Assembly: GCF_000282375.1 (NCBI RefSeq)
Contig: NZ_AKJK01000015.1
Coordinates: 20,458 to 84,457 of the forward strand
Reading direction: 5' to 3'
DNA length: 64,000 nt
Source: Pseudomonas sp. GM50
GTDB taxonomy: Bacteria > Pseudomonadota > Gammaproteobacteria > Pseudomonadales > Pseudomonadaceae
In this document: positions 56,573 through 64,000 of the stretch, one piece after another
Layout of the letters: each line of letters begins with the position of its first letter
How positions within the stretch are numbered: position 1 is the stretch's first letter
Position numbers and translations under genes: made by a program
Notes under the pieces: generated by a model
Seen by the model: only the letters and a program-made list of their open reading frames with translations
Told to the model about the DNA's origin: nothing
The model's database searches: none

Positions 56573-58396
56573 CTACTCGCTGTGCAGATTTGCATAAATC
56601 AACTCTGCGAGCTTTTTACTGATCCCGGGTGCTTTGGCGATCTCTTCGATGCTGGCACGAGACAGCTCCTGCAATCCACCAAAATGTTTCAACAAATCGC
56701 GCCGACGTGTCGGTCCGACACCGGCAACGCCCTCAAGTGTGGACGTGCGACGAGTTTTCCCGCGACGTGCGCGGTGCCCGGTAATCGCGAAACGGTGAGC
56801 TTCGTCGCGGATCTGCTGGATCAAATGCAACGCGGGGGAATCGCCGCGCAAGGTGAATTCATGGGCCGCGTCGTTGAGGTACAGGGTTTCGAAACCCGCC
56901 TTGCGCGTCGCGCCCTTGGCAACGCCCAGCAGAATCAGGTCTGGCACGGCCAATTCGTTAAGCACGTCACGGGCCATGGACAGCTGACCTTTACCGCCGT
57001 CGACCAGCAGGATGTCCGGCAACTTGCCCTCGCCGTCCTTCAATTTGCTGAAGCGTCGGGTCAGGGCCTGGTGCATCGCGGCATAGTCGTCGCCCGGCGT
57101 AACGCCTTCAATGTTGTAGCGGCGGTAGTCGGACTTGATCGGGCCTTCCGGTCCGAACACTACACAGGAGGCCACAGTGGCCTCACCGCTGGAATGGCTG
57201 ATGTCGTAGCACTCAAGACGTTGCGGTGGCTCGTCCAGTTTCAGCACTTCGGCCAAGGCATCGAAACGTGCCGAAACGTGTTGCCGGTTAGCCAGACGCG
57301 CGCCCAACGCCTGCTCGGCATTGGTGACCGCCAATTGCTGCCAGCGCGCTCGGGTACCGCGCACTCGATGGCTGATGGTCAATTCACGACCGCGCAACTC
57401 TTCGATGGCTGCGATCAGGGTCGGAAAGTCTTCGTGAACCACGTTGACGATCAGCTCGCTCGGCAAGTCGCGTTCTGGACTGCTGATGAAGTATTGGCCG
57501 AGAAACGCTGCCATGACTTCGGAAACGTCTTCCTCGATACCCACCTGCGGAAAGAAGTTCTTGCTCCCCAACACCCGGCCACCGCGCACGCTGATCAAGT
57601 GCACGCAGGCGCCACCTGGATTGACGAACGCCGCAATCACATCGACATCGCCCGTCCCGCCTTCCATGCTTTGCTGGTCCTGGACCCGACGCAGCAATGA
57701 GATCTGGTCACGCAGCTCGGCGGCGCGCTCGAACTCGAGATTGACCGCCGCCTCCTCCATGGCCGCAGACAACTCGTCCGCCAGGGCGTTGCTGCGCCCT
57801 TCAAGAAACATCACCGAGTGGCGTACATCTTCGGCATACACCTCGGGCTCCACCAGACCCACACACGGCGCCTTGCAGCGCTTGATCTGGTATTGCAGGC
57901 AAGGTCGAGCGCGGTTCTTGTAAAAACTGTCTTCACACTGACGAACAAAAAAAGCCTTTTGCAGCAGACTCAGGCTTTCGCGAATCGCACCGGCGCTGGG
58001 ATAAGGGCCGAAATATTTGCCCTTGGCCTTCTTCGCTCCCCGATGGATGCTCAAGCGTGGGAACTGACCATCCGAGAGAAAGACGTAAGGGTAGGATTTG
58101 TCGTCGCGCAGCAGGATGTTGTACGGCGGACGCCATTCCTTGATCAGCGTCTGTTCAAGCAGCAAGGCTTCGGTTTCGTTGGCCGTGATGGTGGTTTCGA
58201 CCTGGGCGATACGGCCCACCAGCGCAGCAGTCTTGGGGGCAAGACCGGCTTTGCGGAAGTAGCTCGCCAAACGCTTCTTGAGATTTTTGGCTTTGCCGAC
58301 ATAAAGCAGCCGCGCATCGCTGTCGAACATGCGATAGACGCCCGGCCGCCCACTGACCGTCGACAGAAAAGCACTTGGATCGAAGGTTTCAGTCAT
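56573..58396 (-). CDS. uvrC: Excinuclease ABC subunit C
   Basis: 607 residues. UvrC cuts on both sides of a DNA lesion in nucleotide excision repair. Domains in order: GIY-YIG nuclease at about 14-95 ([29 protein letters not shown]), the Cys-rich region ([17 protein letters not shown]), the UVR motif near 200-235 that binds UvrB, the RNase H-like second nuclease ([36 protein letters not shown]), and the helix-hairpin-helix end ([21 protein letters not shown]). The start lies two bases after the gacA stop, so the two are co-transcribed, as in other Pseudomonas. Confidence 0.98.
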   Translation of the reverse strand: MTETFDPSAFLSTVSGRPGVYRMFDSDARLLYVGKAKNLKKRLASYFRKAGLAPKTAALVGRIAQVETTITANETEALLLEQTLIKEWRPPYNILLRDDKSYPYVFLSDGQFPRLSIHRGAKKAKGKYFGPYPSAGAIRESLSLLQKAFFVRQCEDSFYKNRARPCLQYQIKRCKAPCVGLVEPEVYAEDVRHSVMFLEGRSNALADELSAAMEEAAVNLEFERAAELRDQISLLRRVQDQQSMEGGTGDVDVIAAFVNPGGACVHLISVRGGRVLGSKNFFPQVGIEEDVSEVMAAFLGQYFISSPERDLPSELIVNVVHEDFPTLIAAIEELRGRELTISHRVRGTRARWQQLAVTNAEQALGARLANRQHVSARFDALAEVLKLDEPPQRLECYDISHSSGEATVASCVVFGPEGPIKSDYRRYNIEGVTPGDDYAAMHQALTRRFSKLKDGEGKLPDILLVDGGKGQLSMARDVLNELAVPDLILLGVAKGATRKAGFETLYLNDAAHEFTLRGDSPALHLIQQIRDEAHRFAITGHRARRGKTRRTSTLEGVAGVGPTRRRDLLKHFGGLQELSRASIEEIAKAPGISKKLAELIYANLHSE

Positions 58397-58398
58397 TT

Positions 58399-59040
58399 TC
58401 AGAGGCTGGCATCAACCATGCCGTGACGAACCGCCAACAGCGTCAACTCGACATCGCTGCTGATCGAAAGCTTCTCGAAAATACGGTAACGGTAGGTATT
58501 CACTGTTTTTGGCGACAGGCACAGTTTGTCGGAAATGATCTGCACTTTCTGACAACCGACAATCATCAACGCAATCTGGATTTCCCGCTCCGACAAGGCG
58601 TCGAAGGGCGAATCATTGGTTGGCTGGAACGACTTGATCGCCAGTTGCTGGGCAATCTGCGGGCTGATGTAGCGTTGCCCGGCAAACACCAGGCGAATGG
58701 CCTGGACCATTTCCGGCAATCCGGCGCCCTTGGTCAGGTAACCCGCGGCACCTGCCTGTAACAGCCGGGTAGGAAACGGATCTTCTTCGCACACGGTGAC
58801 CGCGACGACTTTGATGTCCGGATGACTGCGCAATAATTTGCGCGTGGCTTCAAGACCGCCGATCCCGGGCATCTTGACGTCCATCAGCACCACATCAGGT
58901 TTCAACTCACGCGCTTTAAGCAGGGATTCCTCCCCTGACTCAGCCTGGCCGACTACTTGCAGGCCATCGATGTCAGCCAGCATTCGTGTAATGCCTGTAC
59001 GAACGAGATCATGGTCATCGACTACTAGCACCCTAATCAA
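58399..59040 (-). CDS. gacA: Response regulator GacA
   Basis: 213 residues. The receiver domain shows [13 protein letters not shown], the phosphorylated Asp54 in [13 protein letters not shown] and Lys in YLTKGA. The C-terminal LuxR-type helix-turn-helix is [43 protein letters not shown]. GacA, phosphorylated by GacS, switches on the small RNAs RsmX/Y/Z, which relieve RsmA repression of secondary metabolites, exoenzymes and biocontrol traits. The gene is directly upstream of uvrC. It may indirectly control the secreted systems elsewhere in this window. Confidence 0.97.
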   Translation of the reverse strand: MIRVLVVDDHDLVRTGITRMLADIDGLQVVGQAESGEESLLKARELKPDVVLMDVKMPGIGGLEATRKLLRSHPDIKVVAVTVCEEDPFPTRLLQAGAAGYLTKGAGLPEMVQAIRLVFAGQRYISPQIAQQLAIKSFQPTNDSPFDALSEREIQIALMIVGCQKVQIISDKLCLSPKTVNTYRYRIFEKLSISSDVELTLLAVRHGMVDASL

Positions 59041-59167
59041 GCAGACACCTCGCGATTTGGTCTTATTGGGTTGCCGGACACCTTAGCAAAAAGCAACTGG
59101 CAGACCTAGCGGCAAGCCGCATATAAAAAGTGTCAATTCATCTGGCAAGGCTTGCCAGCTGTGTGTT

Positions 59168-59611
59168 TCAGCGATGCAGTTCATTGATATCACGCTGCAT
59201 TCTCAGGAAACACTGGTCCTTGCCGACCACCTTCAAGCCCTTTCTCTCGTAAAGTATTTTTGCCGGATTATTTTCAAAAACGGTCAGACGCAATGCCGGG
59301 CGTCGTTCCTTGCATGCCATGGCGAATACCTGATCGATCGCCCAGGAACCGGCGCCCTGCCCCTGGAACGCTTCAAGCATATGCAATTCGCGGATATACA
59401 AGGCTCTGGCGTCACGGCTCAGGCTGATATACCCCATCAACGTGTCATCACGCACAATCAGCCAGTTTTCGCGCCCCTCCCAAGCGACATCGAAGGCCTC
59501 GTCCAGCCACAACAGCTCATGTTGAATGTAGTAGCGAAGCATATTTCGACAAGTCAGATCACGAGCAAAGTCCAGATCCAGAGACGTTGCCGGACGCAAT
59601 TCGAAGCCCAT
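59168..59611 (-). CDS. GNAT-family N-acetyltransferase
   Basis: 147 residues. The acetyl-CoA binding motif lies in the second half: LYIRELHMLEAFQGQGAGSWAIDQVFAMA, where Q/R-x-x-G-x-G/A reads QGQGAG, followed by LRLTVFENNPAKILYERKGLKVVGKDQ. N-terminal VDDTLMGYISL-type strands (VRDDTLMGYISLS) precede it. Such enzymes acetylate amines on small molecules or protein N termini; the acceptor is unknown. The start abuts the stop of the nitrilase-fold gene, so the two are co-translated. Confidence 0.85.
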   Translation of the reverse strand: MGFELRPATSLDLDFARDLTCRNMLRYYIQHELLWLDEAFDVAWEGRENWLIVRDDTLMGYISLSRDARALYIRELHMLEAFQGQGAGSWAIDQVFAMACKERRPALRLTVFENNPAKILYERKGLKVVGKDQCFLRMQRDINELHR

Positions 59612-60370
59612 TCAAGCCTCCGCCACAGCCACGATTTGCCCTTGCCAGCCGTCAGCATTGCGGCGAGCAACGACCATAAGGTTCCCCGTACCCGGCGCCG
59701 CCACGATCAACGTCCCGTCCGCCGCCCAGATTGCACTGCGCCCTGCCGACTCCCAGCCACCCGTTGCGCCACCATGGTTGGCCATCAGAACCGCCATCGA
59801 GTGGGTACAAGCATAGCCTTGCAATAGCGCGGTATCTGGAGCGTAGCCGTTTTCTGTGATCAACACGCCCGCAGCGTAAACATCAGCGCTCTGCCGTGCC
59901 GCGGCTGCCGCGTGACTGGCGTGAGAAAAATCGGCGCAGACCGCCAACGCGACGGTGTCGGTACCGATCTTCAATGTCGAACCGCCCGTTCCCGGAGCAA
60001 ACGCCACCTCCTCGCCCGGGTGCAGATGCTGCTTGCTGTAAACCCCAAGCGAACCATCGGCGCCCAATACCAGAGCTCCGATCAATACCGGCGAAGCGTC
60101 CGACAGACGAATCGGCATCCCGACGACAGTGGTCACACCGACTTCCCGCGCGAAATCGCGCAACGGTTGCAACTCCCTGGCGTCTGGCGCGATGGCCAAC
60201 TCCGCTGCCAGACCACGCTCATAGCCGGTCAGCGACAACTCAGGAAACACCAGCAATTGCACGCCCTGCTCTGCAGCAACCTGCATGAAGCGCTGATGCC
60301 AGGCCATATTGGCGGCAAGATCACCGGCGATGGAGATCGATTGAGCGGCGGCAATGGTCAGTGTCGTCAT
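59612..60370 (-). CDS. Carbon-nitrogen hydrolase (nitrilase superfamily)
   Basis: 252 residues. The catalytic triad is visible: Glu in LLVFPELSLTGYERG, Lys in GVYSKQHLHPGEE, and Cys in VALAVCADFSHASHA. The family hydrolyses amides or nitriles to acids and ammonia in the cytoplasm. The Asp after the Cys (CADFSH) fits the amidase-like branches rather than true nitrilases. A GNAT gene follows without a gap. The native substrate is not known. Confidence 0.88.
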   Translation of the reverse strand: MTTLTIAAAQSISIAGDLAANMAWHQRFMQVAAEQGVQLLVFPELSLTGYERGLAAELAIAPDARELQPLRDFAREVGVTTVVGMPIRLSDASPVLIGALVLGADGSLGVYSKQHLHPGEEVAFAPGTGGSTLKIGTDTVALAVCADFSHASHAAAAARQSADVYAAGVLITENGYAPDTALLQGYACTHSMAVLMANHGGATGGWESAGRSAIWAADGTLIVAAPGTGNLMVVARRNADGWQGQIVAVAEA

Positions 60371-60533
60371 GGTTTCGTCCTTGTGACGTTGTGGTTATTG
60401 GGCGCAGCGCAAAGTGTGTCACAACACCCGAGGTACTCAAGCGATAGAAAAGCCCATGATCATCGATAGCATTTTCTGATTGAATCCGCGTACCGGCCTC
60501 TAGTAAGCTCGGCGCATTCATCGGAGACAGACC

Positions 60534-60662
60534 ATGCTCAACGCCCTCTCACAGCTTCGTACCGCCAGCGCCCCGCGCTCGGTTGCGGCTGCCCGGGCGA
60601 GTGACGTTTGTGCTTCGGTCAGCTTTTATTTTGGGTATTGGTTTAGCCACTGGCGCGCCTGA
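60534..60662 (+). CDS. Aromatic-amino-acid leader peptide
   Basis: A 42-residue small ORF with GGAGA before its ATG. It ends SFYFGYWFSHWRA: ten consecutive codons (60624-60653) contain three Phe, two Tyr and two Trp. Such clustering is typical of attenuation leader peptides. Downstream, TGGGTAT at 60632-60638 can pair with ATACCCA at 60662-60668, and a strong terminator follows at 60712. Ribosome stalling at Phe/Tyr/Trp codons would thus set read-through into the DAHP synthase gene, the entry step of aromatic amino acid synthesis. Confidence 0.75.
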   Translation: MLNALSQLRTASAPRSVAAARASDVCASVSFYFGYWFSHWRA

Positions 60663-60711
60663 TACCCACACGGCGCCCACTTTAAACGGGTCGCCACCAG
60701 AGAATTCTCAA

Positions 60712-60748
60712 CCCCCGGTCGGCCTCCCGACCGGGGGTTTTGTTTTTT
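60712..60748 (+). terminator. Attenuator-type terminator before the DAHP synthase gene
   Basis: CCCCCGGTCGG at 60712-60722 and CCGACCGGGGG at 60727-60737 form a perfect 11-bp stem with a CCTC loop, followed by TTTTGTTTTTT. It lies 50 bp after the leader peptide stop and about 250 bp before the DAHP synthase start, where a transcription attenuator is expected. Confidence 0.9.
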
Positions 60749-60798
60749 CAGCCCTGAACATTTTTAGCGTCACACCAGACAATTTGAGGATTCACGAC

Positions 60799-60951
60799 AT
60801 GAACTACGCCACTTATTACCGTTACGACAGTTTTACCGCCTGGCGATTTACCAGCCTCCGCTCGGGACAGCCTGCCGCCTCCGATCGGTCACCCACAGGT
60901 GGCAAGCACACACACGCAGCCAATCCGGCCAATTGTCGAACACCCCAGTAG
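60799..60951 (+). CDS. Second aromatic-rich small ORF, possible leader peptide
   Basis: 50 residues with GAGGA ahead of the ATG. The first 17 residues, MNYATYYRYDSFTAWRF, contain four Tyr, two Phe and one Trp; the rest is unremarkable (ending NCRTPQ). It lies between the attenuator and the DAHP synthase start, 48 bp before the latter. It could be a second control element that works on translation, or a separate small protein. No terminator follows it: a GCGGG/CCCGC hairpin after its stop lacks a T run. Confidence 0.5.
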   Translation: MNYATYYRYDSFTAWRFTSLRSGQPAASDRSPTGGKHTHAANPANCRTPQ

Positions 60952-60999
60952 GGCCGAGCGCGCGGGAACGAACCCGCCGCCAGCCCAGGAAGCCCGAAT

Positions 61000-62088
61000 A
61001 TGAACTCGTCCATCTCTGCTCTGCCGCTATCCACCTTGAACCCTGCCAATGAAGCGCTGACCTTGCGTCTGCCCAGCTCATTGCAGCTCAAACAACAATT
61101 ACCCCTCAGCAATGCCCTGACCCGGCAAGTCGCCGACCACCGTCAGGCGGTTCGCGCGATCCTCAACGGTGAAGACTCCCGTCTGCTGGTCATCGTCGGT
61201 CCCTGCTCGATTCACGACCCACGTTCAGCCCTCGAATACGCCGCCAACCTGGCCCGGCTGGCTGCTGAAGTCAGCGATGAGATGTTGCTGGTAATGCGCG
61301 CTTATGTCGAAAAGCCCCGCACCACGGTCGGCTGGAAAGGCCTGGCCTACGACCCGCATCTGGATGGCAGCGACGACATGGCGGGCGGTTTGACGCTGTC
61401 CCGCGAATTGATGCGCGAAATGCTCCAGCTGGGCTTACCCGTTGCCACCGAGCTGCTGCAACCGATGGCCGCCGGCTACTTCGACGACCTGCTGAGCTGG
61501 GTCGCGATTGGCGCCCGTACCACCGAATCACAGATTCACCGGGAAATGGCCAGCGGCCTGGGCATGCCGGTCGGGTTCAAGAACGGCACCGATGGCAGTG
61601 TGGCTGTCGCCAGCGATGCCATGCGCTCGGCCGCTCATCCGCATCGTCATTTCGGCGTCGATAGCCAAGGGCACCCTGCAATTATTCAGACGCCGGGCAA
61701 CCCCGACACCCACCTGGTTCTGCGTGGAGGCCATCGCGGGCCGAACTACGACCGCGACAGCATCGCTCAAGTGCACAGCGATTTGACCAGACTCAAAATC
61801 CCGGCGCGGATCATGGTCGACTGCAGCCACGCTAACAGCGGTAAAGACCCATTGCGCCAGCCAGCCGTGTTCAACGACGTGCTTGAACAACGCCTGCAAG
61901 GTGATCGTTCGCTGGTCGGCATGATGATTGAGAGTCATCTGTTCGAAGGCTGCCAACCGTTGAGCCCGTCGTTGCGTTACGGGGTGTCGGTAACGGACGG
62001 CTGCCTTGGCTGGACCGGGACAGAACAGTTGTTGCTGCAGGCAGCCGAGCGACTTCGTTCGCAGCGCCATACTCAACAGCCAAAGTGA
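61000..62088 (+). CDS. aroF/aroG-type: Class I DAHP synthase (3-deoxy-7-phosphoheptulonate synthase)
   Basis: 362 residues. It joins phosphoenolpyruvate and erythrose 4-phosphate, the first step of the shikimate pathway. Signature regions: LLVIVGPCSIHDPRSALEYA, MRAYVEKPRTTVGWKGLAYDPHLDGS, LLSWVAIGARTTESQIHREMASGL, VGFKNGTDGS, VLRGGHRGPNYD and MVDCSHANSGKDP, which include the Cys, His and Asp metal ligands. AGGAAG precedes the ATG. Which aromatic amino acid inhibits the enzyme cannot be told safely. Expression appears to be controlled by the leader peptide and attenuator upstream. Confidence 0.95.
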   Translation: MNSSISALPLSTLNPANEALTLRLPSSLQLKQQLPLSNALTRQVADHRQAVRAILNGEDSRLLVIVGPCSIHDPRSALEYAANLARLAAEVSDEMLLVMRAYVEKPRTTVGWKGLAYDPHLDGSDDMAGGLTLSRELMREMLQLGLPVATELLQPMAAGYFDDLLSWVAIGARTTESQIHREMASGLGMPVGFKNGTDGSVAVASDAMRSAAHPHRHFGVDSQGHPAIIQTPGNPDTHLVLRGGHRGPNYDRDSIAQVHSDLTRLKIPARIMVDCSHANSGKDPLRQPAVFNDVLEQRLQGDRSLVGMMIESHLFEGCQPLSPSLRYGVSVTDGCLGWTGTEQLLLQAAERLRSQRHTQQPK

Positions 62089-62095
62089 CCCGTGC

Positions 62096-62131
62096 CCGCC
62101 TTCCGGTTTTCAATCGAATACCGGAAGGCGG
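62096..62131. terminator. Bidirectional hairpin between convergent genes
   Basis: CCGCCTTCCGGT and ACCGGAAGGCGG form a perfect 12-bp stem with a 12-base loop, between the DAHP synthase stop and the end of the minus-strand gene. Runs of T are short, but position and strength fit a shared terminator. Confidence 0.7.
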
Positions 62132-62148
62132 TTGACGTTAAAACAGGT

Positions 62149-63201
62149 TTACGAGTGCACTTGCACCAACGTGGCTTCGGACTGCTGGCTCACATCGTCG
62201 AGACGCTCGACCGAATAGGCTACCCGGACCGTCAAGTCCCGATGCTCGCGCCAAAACCGGTAGGGGACGATAAATACCAGCGGTTGACCGGCCATTTCCC
62301 TGGAAATTTCACGATCATCGCGATGATTGAAATGCTCCCCGTCACATTTCAGATAGACCAGTTCCCCCTCTTCGGCCTGAGCATTGTCGATCACGACGGT
62401 GACACCATCGATCGCATCCTGCAGATCCAGCCAACCCTCATCGGCTTCCAGCACGGCAGGTGGCAAAAGCGGTCCTCGTTCCAGCGGGCCGATCAACAGC
62501 CGTGCAGGCTCCGAGAAGCGTGACGCGTGCCCATTCTGCTCGACGCGGTAACTGATCGTAACGGCTGCCCCGAGATTGGGGGCAATACAGTCGGGACTTA
62601 CCCAAAAGGACAGTTCGCCGCCAACTGCAAAGGATTCGATTTTCAATGTGTCATTGAAACTCGCTTGTGGTGTCACACCTGCCCAGGACAGCAAGACCCG
62701 ATCTCCGACCGCCATCCGGGCGTACGGCCTGATGGTTACGCGCGCGCCCTCCCCGACTCTGTCCGGATCGAGCGTGCCGCCCACCTCATCGTTCACAATC
62801 ACAGGCAGCAAATCTGGCCGGGCATCACCGACGTTCAGGTATAAACGCCCGGACGCCACAGGTTCCTGAAGGCGCGCAGTGTAGAGGGTGTAATAGACCT
62901 CGAGTGACCCGCCGTCCAGTGCGGCGATGTGTACGGCCGACACACAAAAGACAATCGCACTGCCCACTTGAGCTTCGCTGACAAAACGCGATACCTCATG
63001 CCGATACGCAACACCCTCTGAATCGATACCTGACCAGAACATGACCAGTTTGTCTCCGCAGGCCATGCCCGGGTAAGGAGAGACGGTAATAATGGCCTTA
63101 TGGTCGGATGGATCGAGCATGGCGTTATCCGCCTGATCCAACTGTGGTGCCGCCATGCAGTGCTCTACAACATTCAAGTTCTCTGCTTCATAAGTAGTCA
63201 T
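62149..63201 (-). CDS. Three-repeat beta-sandwich protein of unknown function
   Basis: 350 residues, no signal peptide. GGAGC precedes the ATG. Three units of about 95 residues repeat the pattern xVTVxPYxxMxxGDxVxLxWxG...: near 38 (ITVSPYPGMACGDKLVMFWSG), 150 (VTIRPYARMAVGDRVLLSWAG) and 262 (VVIDNAQAEEGELVYLKCDG), each ending in a Tyr-rich strand such as LEVYYTLY or VTISYRV. This looks like an Ig-like or adhesin-type module often seen in Pseudomonas hypothetical proteins. It is convergent with the DAHP synthase gene and has no evident partner. Confidence 0.75.
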   Translation of the reverse strand: MTTYEAENLNVVEHCMAAPQLDQADNAMLDPSDHKAIITVSPYPGMACGDKLVMFWSGIDSEGVAYRHEVSRFVSEAQVGSAIVFCVSAVHIAALDGGSLEVYYTLYTARLQEPVASGRLYLNVGDARPDLLPVIVNDEVGGTLDPDRVGEGARVTIRPYARMAVGDRVLLSWAGVTPQASFNDTLKIESFAVGGELSFWVSPDCIAPNLGAAVTISYRVEQNGHASRFSEPARLLIGPLERGPLLPPAVLEADEGWLDLQDAIDGVTVVIDNAQAEEGELVYLKCDGEHFNHRDDREISREMAGQPLVFIVPYRFWREHRDLTVRVAYSVERLDDVSQQSEATLVQVHS

Positions 63202-63538
63202 TCAACGCTCCAGTCCTTGGAATAAATGCCGCCTTGCGGTCGGCATCGAACGAAGCCTATTGAAACCCGCGGGGCTGATTCGCGCTGCCGGACAATCGCG
63301 TCGGCTTGTACGGTAAAAGGACGTTTCAGAAGTAGGTCGTTGCGAGGAAACGTGCAGTCATCGCTAAAAAGATGTCCGGATATTCCGACCAAGACCTCAT
63401 GCTCATTCGAGCTTTCGTACAACTTCTATTCCGTTTTCATCAGGTTACAGCGGCTTTTTCATACATCGCCGAGCAGGCGGTGTGCTTTAGAGTGCGCCCT
63501 TGAGCACACACCCGACCTACTGCGAAAAAGGAATGAAC
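63202..63538. promoter_or_regulatory. Divergent intergenic region
   Basis: About 340 bp between the starts of the repeat protein gene and the lipase gene. Promoters for both should lie here. AAGGA at 63527-63531 is the lipase ribosome site. No other feature is clear; the open frames crossing it have no family marks. Confidence 0.5.
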
Positions 63539-64000
63539 ATGCTACGGAATGCAACCACTCAGTATCCGATCCTGCTGGTCCATGGGCTCTTCGGCTTCGA
63601 TCGCATCGGCAATCTGGAACTGTTCCATGACGTCAAACTGGCCCTGAGAAGTGCCGGCGCGAGGGTTTTCATCCCACACCTGTCGGCCACCCACAGTAAT
63701 GAAACCCGTGGCGAACAACTGTTGGCGCAGATCGACCGGGTATTGCAAGGAACCGGTGCAAGCAAAGTCAACCTGATCGGTCACAGTCAGGGCGCACTGG
63801 CTGCACGGTATGCGGGGGCGCTGGCGCCAGAGGTAGTCGCTTCGGTGACATCGGTCAGCGGGCCGAACCATGGCTCGGAACTGGCCGACTTCCTGCGCAA
63901 GGCGCTGACGCCCGGGCGCCTGCCGGAACAGGTCGCCGGAGCGGTGGCCACCCTGTTCGCCGACTTCCTGTCGTTGCTCAGTGGCAGCCGGCACCTGCCA
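63539..64000 (+). CDS. Triacylglycerol lipase, N-terminal part
   Basis: The first 154 residues, cut by the window end. The ATG at 63539 is spaced correctly from AAGGA; an ATG at 63533 is too close. The oxyanion-hole motif YPILLVHGLFGFDRIG starts near residue 9 and the nucleophile Ser is in LIGHSQGALAARYAGALAPE, followed by VASVTSVSGPNHGSELADFL. This is a subfamily I.1 lipase. There is no signal peptide, like the short P. fragi-type lipases, which it resembles closely. Those enzymes hydrolyse triglycerides; the export route of this one is not clear. The Asp and His of the triad lie beyond the window. Confidence 0.9.
   Translation, partial: MLRNATTQYPILLVHGLFGFDRIGNLELFHDVKLALRSAGARVFIPHLSATHSNETRGEQLLAQIDRVLQGTGASKVNLIGHSQGALAARYAGALAPEVVASVTSVSGPNHGSELADFLRKALTPGRLPEQVAGAVATLFADFLSLLSGSRHLP

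Noticed and set aside
56564..57700. 378-codon open frame on the plus strand
   Set aside because: It is antisense to uvrC, a conserved gene.

Overview
The window looks like the chromosome of a Pseudomonas of the P. fluorescens group. The evidence is the order gacA - uvrC - pgsA - tRNA-Gly at 55.8-59.0 kb, a lipase of the P. fragi type at the right end, TonB receptors, and about 60 % GC in the backbone. Nothing was searched against a database; all names rest on motifs and remembered family sequences.

Layout, left to right. (a) 1-6.0 kb, plus strand: end of a TonB-dependent receptor, a Tat-exported flavin amine oxidase, a periplasmic RidA-type protein, a second TonB receptor and an orphan SsuA-type binding protein. 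(b) 6.1-14.0 kb, minus strand: a tightly packed nine-gene operon (DRE-TIM aldolase, isopropylmalate-dehydrogenase-like enzyme, RraA-like aldolase, RutA-like flavin monooxygenase, flavin reductase, ABM-domain protein, nitronate-monooxygenase-like enzyme, an alpha/beta-hydrolase without its nucleophile, and a DUF6282-like amidohydrolase). It resembles an uncharacterised relative of the Rut pyrimidine ring-opening pathway. (c) 14.4-25.8 kb: LysR, MFS exporter, quinone-oxidoreductase-like gene, RND efflux pair without an outer-membrane channel, acyltransferase, and a serine hydrolase divergent from a second LysR. (d) 25.8-32.4 kb: a copper amine oxidase remnant, then a visibly AT-richer cassette: Lrp regulator with a 12-bp palindrome, YczE-like membrane protein, AmrS-like radical SAM enzyme, a Cys/Met-type PLP enzyme, a fold-type I aminotransferase and a LysE exporter. 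This looks like a pathway that makes and exports an unusual amino acid.

(e) 32.9-54.7 kb, minus strand: the most unusual part. One apparent operon of eight genes encodes two small paralogous beta proteins, a 432-residue protein, a secreted DNase I-fold nuclease, a small secreted protein, a 1208-residue beta-rich protein, a 4338-residue protein with about 20 LysM-like repeats, and a glycoside hydrolase interrupted by one in-frame TGA. Neighbouring genes overlap by ATGA or lie close together, so they probably make one system. It sits on the 3' side of tRNA-Gly next to an IS3-family remnant, which suggests an acquired island. I know no described system with this composition.

(f) 55.8-64 kb: conserved housekeeping genes, then a class I DAHP synthase preceded by an aromatic-rich leader peptide, a strong attenuator-type terminator and a second tyrosine-rich small ORF. 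The window ends with a three-repeat beta protein and the start of a lipase gene.
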